From: Variovorax sp. JS1663
Lineage (GTDB): Bacteria > Pseudomonadota > Gammaproteobacteria > Burkholderiales > Burkholderiaceae_C
NCBI RefSeq assembly: GCF_002157355.1
Contig: NZ_LYMK01000052.1
Span: 1-45,821 of the forward strand
Direction of reading: 5' to 3'
DNA length: 45,821 nucleotides
Positions 33,973 to 41,401 of the stretch are shown one piece after another (the stretch's first letter is position 1; every line of letters begins with the position of its first letter). The notes beneath the pieces were generated by a model. The model did no database searches. It saw only the letters and a program-made list of their open reading frames with translations, and had not been told where the DNA came from. The position numbers were made by a program, and so were the translations under genes.

Positions 33973-34979
33973 CCGCCGGACCACTGCTGAGCGTCGAGAA
34001 CCTGTCGGTGGACTTCCACCGGCGCCACGGCATGTTCGGCCGCGCCCGCACGCTCTCGGCGGTGCGCGACGTGAGCTTCGCCATCGAGCCGGGCCAGACC
34101 TTCGGCCTGGTGGGCGAATCCGGCTCGGGCAAGAGCACCATCGGGCGCGCCATCCTGCGGCTCGCGCCGGCGACGGCCGGGCACGTGCGCTTCGACGGCG
34201 AGGACATCACCGCCTTCGGCCCGCGCACGCCGCTGCACTACCGGCGCGACGTGCAGGTGGTGTTCCAGGACCCGATGTCCTCGCTCAACCCGCGCCAGAC
34301 GGTGGGCGAGACCATCGCGCAGGCGATCCGCCGGCACCGTCCGATGGACGCCGCGGCCTGCAGCCGCGAGGTGGCGCGCATCGTCGACAGCGTCGGCCTG
34401 GCCGCCTACCACGCCCAGCGCCGTCCGCACGAGCTCTCGGGCGGGCAGCGCCAGCGCGTGGCCATCGCGCGGGCGCTCGCGGTGCGGCCGCGGCTCATCA
34501 TCTGCGACGAGCCGGTGAGCGCGCTGGACCTCAGCACGCAGGCGCAGGTGATCAACCTGCTGGTCGAGCTGCAGCGCGAGTTCGGGCTCAGCTACCTGTT
34601 CATCGCGCACAACCTGGACGTGGTGCGCCACGTGAGCCATCGCATCGGCGTGCTGTACCTGGGCCGGTTGGTGGAAACGGGGCCGGTGGCCGAAGTGCAC
34701 GACGCGCCGCGCCATCCCTACACGCGCATGCTGGTGGCCTCCACGCTGGTGGCCGATCCTCAGTTGCAGGCCCAGCGCTCGCGTGCGCGCCGGCTGCAGC
34801 TGCGCGGCGAGCTGCCCAGTCCGCTGGCCCCGCCATCGGGCTGTGCCTTCCACACGCGTTGCCGCTGGGCGCAGGAGGGCTGCCGGCAGCGCATGCCCGA
34901 GCTGGAGGCCTGCGGTGGCGACAGCCGGGCCGCCTGCATCCGGCTCGCCGAGATCGACGAGGAGGAGGTCATCGCATGA
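33969..34979 (+). CDS. ABC transporter ATP-binding protein, DppF type
   Basis: 336 residues. Walker A is GESGSGKS (49-56), the Q-loop is VFQDPMSSLNP, the signature is LSGGQRQR, Walker B is LIICDEPVSALD and the switch His is in FIAHNLDVV. The C-terminal domain has the CAFHTRCRWAQEGC cysteine segment of oligopeptide ATPases. It pairs with the ATPase half of the fusion protein to drive the importer. ATG 33969 overlaps the previous stop (ATGA), and its own stop overlaps the next start. Confidence 0.94.
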   Translation: MTAGPLLSVENLSVDFHRRHGMFGRARTLSAVRDVSFAIEPGQTFGLVGESGSGKSTIGRAILRLAPATAGHVRFDGEDITAFGPRTPLHYRRDVQVVFQDPMSSLNPRQTVGETIAQAIRRHRPMDAAACSREVARIVDSVGLAAYHAQRRPHELSGGQRQRVAIARALAVRPRLIICDEPVSALDLSTQAQVINLLVELQREFGLSYLFIAHNLDVVRHVSHRIGVLYLGRLVETGPVAEVHDAPRHPYTRMLVASTLVADPQLQAQRSRARRLQLRGELPSPLAPPSGCAFHTRCRWAQEGCRQRMPELEACGGDSRAACIRLAEIDEEEVIA

Positions 34980-36322
34980 CGTCACCCCACGAGGCCCTGT
35001 TGATCCGCGGCGCCACGGTCCTCAGCATGGACCCTTCGCTCGGCAACCTGGAGGCGGCCGACGTGCGCATCGAAGGGCGCCGCATCGCCGCGGTCGGGCG
35101 CGATCTCGACAGCACCGGCGCCGGCAGCATCGACGCGCGCGGCATGATCCTGATCCCGGGCCTGATCGACTCCCACACCCACCTGTGGCAGGGCCCGCTG
35201 AAGGGACTGGGCGCGGGCATGTGGGGCATGGGCGACTACAACCGCCACATCTTCCCGCTGCGCGAGCGCTTCACCGCCGAGGACGTGGGCGATGCCACCT
35301 TCGCCACCGGCGTCGAGATGCTCGACAACGGCATCACCTCGGTGCTGGACTTCTGCCACAACGTGATGACGCCGGCGCATGCGGAAGCCGGGTTGCGTGC
35401 CAATGGGTGCACGGGCCAGCGGGTGCTGTTCGGCTACGGCATGCTGGGGCGCTTCGACACGCTCGCCGCCGACCATGCCTGGCGCCTGGCGCAGGTGCGC
35501 GCGCTGAGCCGGGAGTTCGCGGGTGGCGCCGAGGCGCTGGTGCGCCTGGGCGTGGCCCTGGCTTCAATGGAGTTTGCCGGACCGGAGATGGTCAAGGCCG
35601 AGATCCTTCTCGCGCGCGAACTGGGCCTCCCCATGACCTTCCACCAGAACGTCGCCGGGCAGATCCATCAATTGCAAGAAGCCGGACTGCTGGGTCCCGA
35701 CATGCTGCCGGTGCACTGCAACCCGATCCTGGATGAAGAGCTGGCGCTGCTCGCGCAGAGCGGCTGCGGCATCTCCTTCACGCCGGAGAGCGAGGTGGGC
35801 GACGGCCGCTCCACCAGCGTGATCGCACGCGCCCACCGGGCCGGCGTGACGCCCAGCCTCGGCGTGGACGTGCCGTCGCGCGTCGCGCTCGACTTGTTCT
35901 CGCAGATGCGCCTGACCTTCCTGCTGATGCGCGCGGAGGAGGCGGAGCGCGAGCGCATGAGCGGTCGCTGGCCCCTGGCGCGCTACCCCGGCACGCCCTT
36001 CATCCAGCCCCACGACATGCTGGCCTACGCCACCGTGAATGCCGCGCGTGCCATTGGCCTGGGCGAGGAGCTCGGACGCATCGTACCGGGCTGCCTGGCC
36101 GATCTGGTGCTGCTGCGCACCGGCCGCTACAGCCCTTCGCTGGGCGATCCCGCCGCGCACGTGGTGCTGCAGGCCAACGTGGGCGACGTCGACACCGTGA
36201 TCGTGGACGGCCGCGTGAGGAAGCGCGGCGGCGCGCTGGTGGGCGGCGCGCGCGAGGAAGCGGTCGCCGCCACCCGGCGCGTGCGCGAGCGCCTGTTCGG
36301 CGAAACCGCGTCCGCCGCCTGA
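34976..36322 (+). CDS. Amidohydrolase-superfamily enzyme, copy 2 (paralogue of the one at 29730)
   Basis: 448 residues. The metal site repeats that of copy 1: H67 and H69 (DSHTHLW), a His in TFHQN, a His in PVHCN and an Asp in LGVDVPS. Large blocks match copy 1 almost residue by residue, for example VLDFCHNVMTP, RAHRAGVTPSLGVD and SLGDPAAHV, and the gene plainly arose by duplication. Substitutions near the active-site entrance (GAADYSR against GMGDYNR) may alter substrate preference. ATG 34976 overlaps the ATPase stop. It may act on a related compound or a later intermediate. Confidence 0.88.
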   Translation: MTSPHEALLIRGATVLSMDPSLGNLEAADVRIEGRRIAAVGRDLDSTGAGSIDARGMILIPGLIDSHTHLWQGPLKGLGAGMWGMGDYNRHIFPLRERFTAEDVGDATFATGVEMLDNGITSVLDFCHNVMTPAHAEAGLRANGCTGQRVLFGYGMLGRFDTLAADHAWRLAQVRALSREFAGGAEALVRLGVALASMEFAGPEMVKAEILLARELGLPMTFHQNVAGQIHQLQEAGLLGPDMLPVHCNPILDEELALLAQSGCGISFTPESEVGDGRSTSVIARAHRAGVTPSLGVDVPSRVALDLFSQMRLTFLLMRAEEAERERMSGRWPLARYPGTPFIQPHDMLAYATVNAARAIGLGEELGRIVPGCLADLVLLRTGRYSPSLGDPAAHVVLQANVGDVDTVIVDGRVRKRGGALVGGAREEAVAATRRVRERLFGETASAA

Positions 36323-36352
36323 ACCTTTCATTCAACCAACCTGATCCGAGAC

Positions 36353-37774
36353 ATGACCCGAACCCTGATCCAGAACGCCTGCGTGCTCTCCATGGACCCC
36401 GCCGTGGGCGACTTCGACGAGGCCGACATCCTGATCGAGGGCGAGAAGATCCTCGCCGTCGGTCCCCGCCTCGGCGCCGAGGCGGCCGAGGTGATCGACG
36501 GCCGCGGCCGCATCGTCACGCCCGGCATGGTCAACGCCCACATCCACACCTGGGAGTACCAGCTGCGCGGCATCGGCAGCGACTGGGTGGGCAGCCGCGA
36601 CTATCACAACAACATGCACAAGAACCTCGCCACCCGCTACGGCGTGCGAGACGTCTACCTGGGCAACCTGCTGGGTGCGATCAACCAGCTGCGCAACGGC
36701 ACCACCACCATCGTCGACTGGTGCCACATCCTGCGCGACGCCGAGATGACCGATGCGGCCATCGATGCACTGGAGGAGTCCGGCATCCGCGCCGTGTTCG
36801 CGCGCGGGACCGTGAAGCCGCCGGAGCGCCCGGGCGAGATCCCGTATCACAAGAAGCCCTTCCCGCGCGAGGAGATCCACCGCCTGCGCACCGGGCGCCT
36901 GGCTTCCGACGACCGGCGCGTGACGCTGGCGATGGCCATCCTCGGGCCGGACTGGGGCGAGTACGACGTGGCCGCGCACGACATCCGGCTGGCGCGCGAG
37001 TACGGCCTGATCAATTCGGCCCACACCTACGGCCGCAAGGGCAAGCGGGTGGTGGAGGACGGCTATCCGCGCCTCGCCGCCGAAGGGCTGCTCGGGCCGG
37101 ACCACAACATCGGGCACGGCAACTGCTTCGACGACGCCGAACTGAAGATCGTGCTCGATGCCGGCTGCACCATCACCGCCACCAACCTCACCGAGATGCT
37201 GAACTACGAGCAGCCGGCCATGCTGGGCCGCCTGGTGAAGCACGGCGCCACGCCTTCGATCGGCACCGACTGCGACCCCTACTTCAACAGCTCGATGCTG
37301 TGGGTGATGCGCCATGCCTTCCTGCACCAGCGCGAGCTGGACAATCGCAGCCTCTACGCCGAAGGCCAGTGGCCGGCGAAGACGCAGCATTCCACGCTCA
37401 CGCGCGACGCGCTGTACTGGGCCACCATGGGCGGCGCCAAGGCCTTCGGGCTGGACGGGAAGACCGGCTCCATCACGCCGGGCAAGCAGGCCGACCTGGT
37501 GATGTTCGACACCCGCGGCCTGAACATCTTCCCCGCGATGCCCGGTGGAAACCCGGCCCACGTGGTCGTGATGTACGCCGAAACTTCGGACATCGAGAAC
37601 GTCATGGTCGCGGGCCGCTTCGTCAAGCGCGACGGGCGCCTCAGCTTCGACGCGGACCGCCTGGCGCGCCTGAACGAGGAGCTGCTGGCTTCGCGGCTGC
37701 GGATGTTCGAGGAAGGCAACTATGTGTCCCGGCCCGTGGAACGCGGGCCCCAGCCGGAGCGCTTCGTCCTATGA
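36353..37774 (+). CDS. Amidohydrolase-superfamily enzyme, copy 3 (more distant)
   Basis: 473 residues. Metal ligands are H63 and H65 (NAHIHTW), H224 (SAHTYG), H255 (IGHGN) and D306 (IGTDCDP). It shares the superfamily fold with the other two but not their close sequence, and has a longer middle with RDYHNNMHK. It carries the C-terminal GKQADLVMFDTRG. It starts 30 bp after copy 2 and overlaps the next gene (ATGA). It could catalyse a second hydrolytic step in the same pathway. The exact reaction is unknown. Confidence 0.87.
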   Translation: MTRTLIQNACVLSMDPAVGDFDEADILIEGEKILAVGPRLGAEAAEVIDGRGRIVTPGMVNAHIHTWEYQLRGIGSDWVGSRDYHNNMHKNLATRYGVRDVYLGNLLGAINQLRNGTTTIVDWCHILRDAEMTDAAIDALEESGIRAVFARGTVKPPERPGEIPYHKKPFPREEIHRLRTGRLASDDRRVTLAMAILGPDWGEYDVAAHDIRLAREYGLINSAHTYGRKGKRVVEDGYPRLAAEGLLGPDHNIGHGNCFDDAELKIVLDAGCTITATNLTEMLNYEQPAMLGRLVKHGATPSIGTDCDPYFNSSMLWVMRHAFLHQRELDNRSLYAEGQWPAKTQHSTLTRDALYWATMGGAKAFGLDGKTGSITPGKQADLVMFDTRGLNIFPAMPGGNPAHVVVMYAETSDIENVMVAGRFVKRDGRLSFDADRLARLNEELLASRLRMFEEGNYVSRPVERGPQPERFVL

Positions 37775-38772
37775 ACACATCCCTGCTGCATCGTCTCGCC
37801 GGCGTCGTGCTGGCGTCGGCTTCGCTGTTGCTCGCGCCCATGCCCGCGGGCGCCCAGGGCAGCGCGGCCTCGGCTTGGCCGAACAAGCCGGTGCGCATCA
37901 TCCATGGCTTCACCTCGGGCGGGCCGGTGGATGCGCTGGCGCGCCTGCTGGCGGCGCAGTTCCCGGAGCAGTTCGGGCAGCAGGCGGTGGTGGAGGGCAA
38001 GCCCGGTGCCGGCGGCACCATCGGCGCCAACTATGTGGCCAAGGCCGAGCCGGACGGCTACACGCTGTTCCTGATGGCCTCGGGCCACTCGGCCGCGCCG
38101 GGGCTGTACAAGACGCTGCCCTTCGATGCGGTCAACGACTTCACCATGGTCTCGATGGTGGCGCGCAGCCCCTTCGCCATCATCGCCGGGCCGGCCGCGA
38201 AGGCGGGCAGCATCCAGGAACTGGTCGCGCAGGCCAAGGCCCAGCCCGGCGGCATCGACTACGGCTCCGGCGGCACCGGCAGCGGCATGCATCTGGCGGC
38301 GGTGCTGTTCCAGGCGCGCACCGGCGTGCAGTTCACCCACGTGCCGTACAAGGGCGGCAGCGCGCCGGCGCTGGCGGTGATCGGCGGCGAGGTGCCGATC
38401 ATCTTCACCTCGCTGGCCGGCATGTCCGCCCACATCGAGAGCGGCAAGGTCAAGCCGCTGGCCGTCACCTCGCGCACGCGCTTCGCGGCCTTTCCCGAGG
38501 TGCCGACGGTGGCCGAGACCGTGCTGCCGGACTTCGACGTCAGCGCTTGGTACGCGCTGGCCGGGCCGAAGAACCTGCCGCCGGCCATCGTGGCGAAGCT
38601 CAACGAAATGGTGCAGGCCACGCTGCGCCGGCCCGAGATCGTGCAGACCCTCAAGCTGCAGGCTGCCGAGCCCTGGCCCACGAGCGCGCGGGAGGCGCAG
38701 GCCTTCCTGGCGACCGACGTGGCGCGCTGGACGAAGGTGGTGCGGGACGAGAACATCGCGCCGCCGAACTGA
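37771..38772 (+). CDS. Bug/TctC family substrate-binding protein at the end of the ABC operon
   Basis: 333 residues with signal peptide (MNTSLLHRLAGVVLASASLL, cleavage near AGAQG). Markers: WPNKPVRIIHGFTSGGPVDALA, GKPGAGGTIGANYVAKAEPD and VPYKGGSAPALAVIGG. It overlaps the amidohydrolase stop by 4 bp, so it is translated with an ABC operon although its own class works with TctAB permeases. It may capture an acidic product of the pathway or a second substrate. It ends exactly where the accessory minus-strand block begins, with its stop directly beside the stop of the convergent AP2-like gene. Confidence 0.9.
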   Translation: MNTSLLHRLAGVVLASASLLLAPMPAGAQGSAASAWPNKPVRIIHGFTSGGPVDALARLLAAQFPEQFGQQAVVEGKPGAGGTIGANYVAKAEPDGYTLFLMASGHSAAPGLYKTLPFDAVNDFTMVSMVARSPFAIIAGPAAKAGSIQELVAQAKAQPGGIDYGSGGTGSGMHLAAVLFQARTGVQFTHVPYKGGSAPALAVIGGEVPIIFTSLAGMSAHIESGKVKPLAVTSRTRFAAFPEVPTVAETVLPDFDVSAWYALAGPKNLPPAIVAKLNEMVQATLRRPEIVQTLKLQAAEPWPTSAREAQAFLATDVARWTKVVRDENIAPPN

Positions 38773-39279
38773 TCAATCAGGTGCCGAAGAATCAGCTGCC
38801 TCGAGGTCGGCCTTCGATTGATCGGCCGGGTGGTAAGAGCGCCGTCCTCGCAATTGCTCCAACTGCTTTTGCCGCTCGGCGATGGCCAGACGCTTGGCTT
38901 CGGCCTCGCCATAGCGGGTCACGCCGAAAGATTTCTGGATGTTTTGTCTGGCACCCCCGCCGCCCATGTACGTTTGAGCCTTCCATTTGCGTATCTCGCC
39001 GTCCGGGCCGTAGATCGGGATCACGCCGGGAATACCGCTTTTATTGTTCGACCGAAGTCTGGTGGCGAGCTCCTGGCGTGTGAGCTGTGGGTTGTTGCGA
39101 ACGAACGCGTCGCGCCAGGCCTGGGCCGAGGCCAAAGCGGCGTCGTGCCCGCCCCATTTGCTGAATGAGAATATCTGGTTCGCGTGGATGCCGTTGCGCG
39201 TGAGCGAAACGATCCAATGCCTTCCCGGGCCACGAACAATGCCGTACATCTCGGCGAGGTTAAAGGTGCCACTTGGCAT
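38773..39279 (-). CDS. AP2-domain-like protein, intact copy
   Basis: 168 residues from ATG 39279 (a TTG at 39306 would add nine). Two AP2/ERF-like segments are visible: YGIVRGPGRHWIVSLTRNG, then GGHDAALASAQAWRDAFVRN; and GIPGVIPIYGPDGEIRKWKA, then FGVTRYGEAEAKRLAI. In bacteria AP2 domains are mostly DNA-binding parts of mobile or HNH-type proteins, but similar small stand-alone proteins occur in Betaproteobacteria. There is no nuclease motif. A charged tail (QLEQLRGRR) closes it. Lying at the end of a toxin/immunity scrapyard, it may be an accessory or regulatory gene. The domain call is from recalled patterns. Confidence 0.65.
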   Translation of the reverse strand: MPSGTFNLAEMYGIVRGPGRHWIVSLTRNGIHANQIFSFSKWGGHDAALASAQAWRDAFVRNNPQLTRQELATRLRSNNKSGIPGVIPIYGPDGEIRKWKAQTYMGGGGARQNIQKSFGVTRYGEAEAKRLAIAERQKQLEQLRGRRSYHPADQSKADLEAADSSAPD

Positions 39280-39304
39280 GTTTAGAAACTCATTTTTGTA
39301 TCTC
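38968..39304. repeat. 337-bp direct repeat, copy 1
   Basis: This segment matches 39913-40249 without an indel, at a constant offset of 945 bp, with roughly 90 percent identity judged by eye. It covers most of the AP2-like gene. The left boundary is sharp after GTACG, where copy 2 runs into the papain-fold toxin remnant. Confidence 0.85.
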
Positions 39305-39355
39305 AATAAATTAAAATCATCATAAGCCCTCGCTGGGTATTTTGTTTAATTAAAT

Positions 39356-39649
39356 CTATTGCTCGGGTTTATTGCGAGTTTGCTCATATTCTTTTATATA
39401 AATCTCCACTGGACAAGCGGTGCCCAGAATGTGAACGGCACCGTCTGCGGCGTCAACTATAAAAGGAGCATTGCCTGCTAAAATTGAACTAAAATCCCCG
39501 GTTTCTAGATATATTTGCGATTCATAAAAAAATACCCACCCGAAGCTTTCATCGAGCCTATCTACTATCTTAAGAGGAATTCCGATTCTGCTTTGCATTT
39601 TTTGCAGATGATCGGTTGCTATTTTTTCTGCGCGATTGAGATCAATCAT
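39356..39649 (-). CDS. Imm35/YrhB-like immunity protein
   Basis: 97 residues, intact. The core FGWVFFYESQIYLETGDFS, then LAGNAPFIVDAADGAVHILGTACPVEEYI-like sequence, is what I recall for the Imm35/YrhB immunity family. It starts one base after the stop of the toxin remnant (TAA, G, ATG), the standard toxin/immunity spacing. It would bind and block a papain-fold toxin in the cytoplasm, and may survive to protect against siblings that still carry the full toxin. The stretch is AT-rich compared with the flanking operon, a sign of transfer. Confidence 0.8.
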   Translation of the reverse strand: MIDLNRAEKIATDHLQKMQSRIGIPLKIVDRLDESFGWVFFYESQIYLETGDFSSILAGNAPFIVDAADGAVHILGTACPVEIYIKEYEQTRNKPEQ

Positions 39650-39650
39650 C

Positions 39651-39947
39651 TTAGTTGGTCCTCAATAGACGAAATGCGGCGTACCCGTTGAATGTGGCCT
39701 CTCGGCCTGTTTGTCCGTCAAGAAATCGAATCACCCCATTTTGATTTACAACATTAAACACATGCCCTGGTCTCCCTGGGTCGCGTGAACCAAATACGAT
39801 ACCTCTAGTTCCGTTGCCGGCTGAAATTAGCTGTTGCTCGATGCTGTCGACAGTTATCGATGGTCCAAAGCGGGTGCCAAATTGCCTTTCCAATATCGTT
39901 ATTGGCAGAGGAGTACGTTTGAGCCTTCCATTTGCGTATCTCGCCAT
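39651..39947 (-). pseudogene. C-terminal half of a papain-fold (Tox-PL-like) toxin, 5' part replaced
   Basis: From about base 39912 to the stop the frame reads PLPITILERQFGTRFG, GTRGIVFGSRDPGRPGHVFN and GVIRFLDGQTGREATFNGY. That is the His/Asp half of papain-fold toxin 1 (glutamine deamidase type) as I remember it. The N-terminal half with the catalytic Cys is gone: upstream sequence is the AP2-like repeat in another frame, which only lends an ATG at 39947 and eleven unrelated residues. Without the Cys the product should be inactive. The Imm35-like gene follows directly. Confidence 0.75.
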
Positions 39948-40224
39948 CCGGGCCGTAGACCGGGATCACGCCCGGAATGCCGCTTTTATTGTTCGACCGA
40001 AGTCTGGTGGCAAGCTCCTGGCGTGTGGGCTGTGGGTGGTTTCGAACGAACGCGTCGCGCCAGGCCTGCGCCGAGGCCAATGCGGCGTCGTGGCCACCCC
40101 ATTTGCTGAATGAGAATGTCCGGTTCGCGTGGATGCCGTTGCGCGTGAGCGCAACAATCCAATGGCTTCCCGGACCTCGAACAATGCCGTACATCTCGGC
40201 GGGGTTGCTGGTGCCACTTGGCAT
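39805..40224 (-). pseudogene. AP2-domain-like protein, truncated second copy
   Basis: The first 105 residues from ATG 40224 match the intact copy at 38773-39279 with about nine replacements, through the first AP2-like segment and into the second as far as EIRKWKAQTY. Homology then stops at base 39913 and the frame runs 36 codons through papain-toxin sequence in a wrong frame. It therefore lacks the second half of its second AP2-like segment. A GTG at 40314 would lengthen it by 30 residues. It is probably a recombination by-product. Confidence 0.7.
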
Positions 40225-40249
40225 GCTTAGAAACTCACTTTCATATCTC
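39913..40249. repeat. 337-bp direct repeat, copy 2
   Basis: Collinear with 38968-39304 (offset 945). Its left end, at 39913, is the junction with the papain-fold toxin remnant; its right end, at 40249, is just upstream of the AP2-like ATG. Recombination between the copies would remove the Imm35-like gene, the toxin remnant and one AP2-like copy. Confidence 0.85.
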
Positions 40250-40310
40250 GTCCGCGCAGCCGCTGCCCCCAAAGACGATGAAATGGTTGCCCACCACCTT
40301 TCAACGCGCG

Positions 40311-40442
40311 TCACATCATTCGAATTGGCAATACGTCATCGGTCCCAGCCATGACAATCAACGTTACCTCGACTAGCGTCTTCGCGATCTGAGGAGCAAC
40401 GGGTAGCAGCTGCTGCAGCAGCCGCTCAAGCGGCTCACTCAT
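40311..40442 (-). CDS. Hypothetical 43-residue ORF
   Basis: ATG 40442 overlaps the stop of the preceding fragment as ATGA and gives a short protein beginning MSEPLERLLQQLLPVAPQI. It is amphipathic, with a hydrophobic patch at AKTLVEVTLIVMA. I recognise no family. The overlap arrangement is like a toxin/immunity junction, but the length and abrupt end suggest a truncated immunity gene or a chance frame. The bases from 40250 to 40310 show no feature. Confidence 0.3.
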   Translation of the reverse strand: MSEPLERLLQQLLPVAPQIAKTLVEVTLIVMAGTDDVLPIRMM

Positions 40443-40696
40443 CTCGACCCCTTGAATTCCACTCGATCGATCGTGCATGCATCGAAAGAGTGGATGGTCC
40501 CATTGACGTCAAAGTGATAGACGATTGCACCTTCGCTGTTCGTCTTGGTTATCGCGACCAATGTGACCTTATGCGCCCGCTGCCCGAGGCCGTCCCGCTC
40601 CCGCCCGCTGGCGGTGGATTGGGTCAGCAGGTTGAGCTTGCCGGTCCAGGCTCTCGCGTGCCGAATTCCTTCTATAGCAATGCCCCCAGATCCCAT
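40439..40696 (-). CDS. Hypothetical fragment with hemagglutinin-like start
   Basis: 85 residues if read from ATG 40696, inside the end of the cupin-like gene. The early KLNLLTQSTASGRERD resembles QLDLLTQSTTRATSAREVD in the large CdiA-like protein at about 43900-43970, and the matching nucleotides agree at about 23 of 27 positions. The rest (KVTLVAITKTNSEGAIVYHF and DVNGTIHSFDACTIDRVEF) is not recognised. It may be the C-terminal tail of an orphan toxin or effector joined to a scrap of adhesin sequence. Confidence 0.4.
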   Translation of the reverse strand: MGSGGIAIEGIRHARAWTGKLNLLTQSTASGRERDGLGQRAHKVTLVAITKTNSEGAIVYHFDVNGTIHSFDACTIDRVEFKGSR

Positions 40697-41004
40697 ACCT
40701 TGACCACCAAGGCATCTCTGCCATCCAGCGGCTCAATATGGTAAGCGCCAGCAGGGAACTCCACGTACTGCCCCTGAGCCAGTACGATCGGTTCCGCTTG
40801 CCGACCTCCAAAATGGCACCGGCACCTCCCTTGAACGACATAGCACAGACCCTTTCGTGCTGACCCTCGTGGCCTAGTTTCGTCGTGTCGATGGACGCTC
40901 CGACTGACGCGAAAATCGGGCGCGGGGAACCTTCTCTGGATCTCCTCTTCGGAGATCGGCATTTCGGAGATGTCGCTCCAGTTGAACACTTCCAATTTAG
41001 TCAC
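40672..41004 (-). CDS. Cupin-like protein, candidate immunity protein for the orphan FHA C-terminal module
   Basis: 110 residues from GTG 41004, preceded by AGAGAGGGGC and overlapping the stop of the orphan toxin fragment by 8 bp. A cupin-like barrel is suggested by GLCYVVQGRCRCHFGGRQ, then LAQGQYVEFPAGAYHIEPLD, although the usual metal-binding His set is incomplete. An overlapping small gene directly after a toxin C-terminus is the standard position of an immunity gene. No toxin partner is known to me for this exact pair. The assignment rests on position and fold pattern. Confidence 0.6.
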   Translation of the reverse strand: MTKLEVFNWSDISEMPISEEEIQRRFPAPDFRVSRSVHRHDETRPRGSARKGLCYVVQGRCRCHFGGRQAEPIVLAQGQYVEFPAGAYHIEPLDGRDALVVKVWDLGALL

Positions 41005-41401
41005 CGCCCCTCTCTGGAAAGTTGATGCCGACACTCCTGAATGCAGTGCGCACAGCTTGGTCAGCGGCAGCAGATTGGGCCGGTGTCGCACCATTCAGAA
41101 AATGCCCTGAATAAGGCTCGATGTCCAGCCCAAAAAACGCCCCAGACAGACCAGCAATCGCCTGTCCAGCGGCAATAACAGGCTGCCCATTAGAAAGAGC
41201 TGCATGGGATATTTCGATGCCATTCACAGTATGTGGAGCAATCAAGAGCTGTCCCTCAGCAGTGACTACGAACTTTATTTCCCCCTGATTGACGATCGAG
41301 GGGAATGAAGGATCGCTTGCAGTGATGGGACGCGCACCGACCGCGTTTGTCGCCGCAGTTTCAGCGGCGAGGTTACTTGGAAGCTGGTTTCCAAATAGCT
41401 G
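40997..41401 (-). pseudogene. Orphan FHA/CdiA C-terminal toxin fragment without start codon
   Basis: The frame opens directly after a TAG at 41402-41404 and reads QLFGNQLPSNLAAETAATNA, GARPITASDPSFPSIVNQGE, then FVVTAEGQLLIAPHTVNGIE, ISHAALSNGQPVIAAGQ and FGLDIEPYSGHFLNG. This is the C-terminal end I recall from many filamentous-hemagglutinin-type proteins of Betaproteobacteria (pattern: isH, G-PV-AAG, SGHF). No upstream start or VENN is attached, so it is a silent orphan module that could be activated by recombination into the complete adhesin gene. An in-frame ATT/TTG near 41248 could at best start a short piece. Confidence 0.65.
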
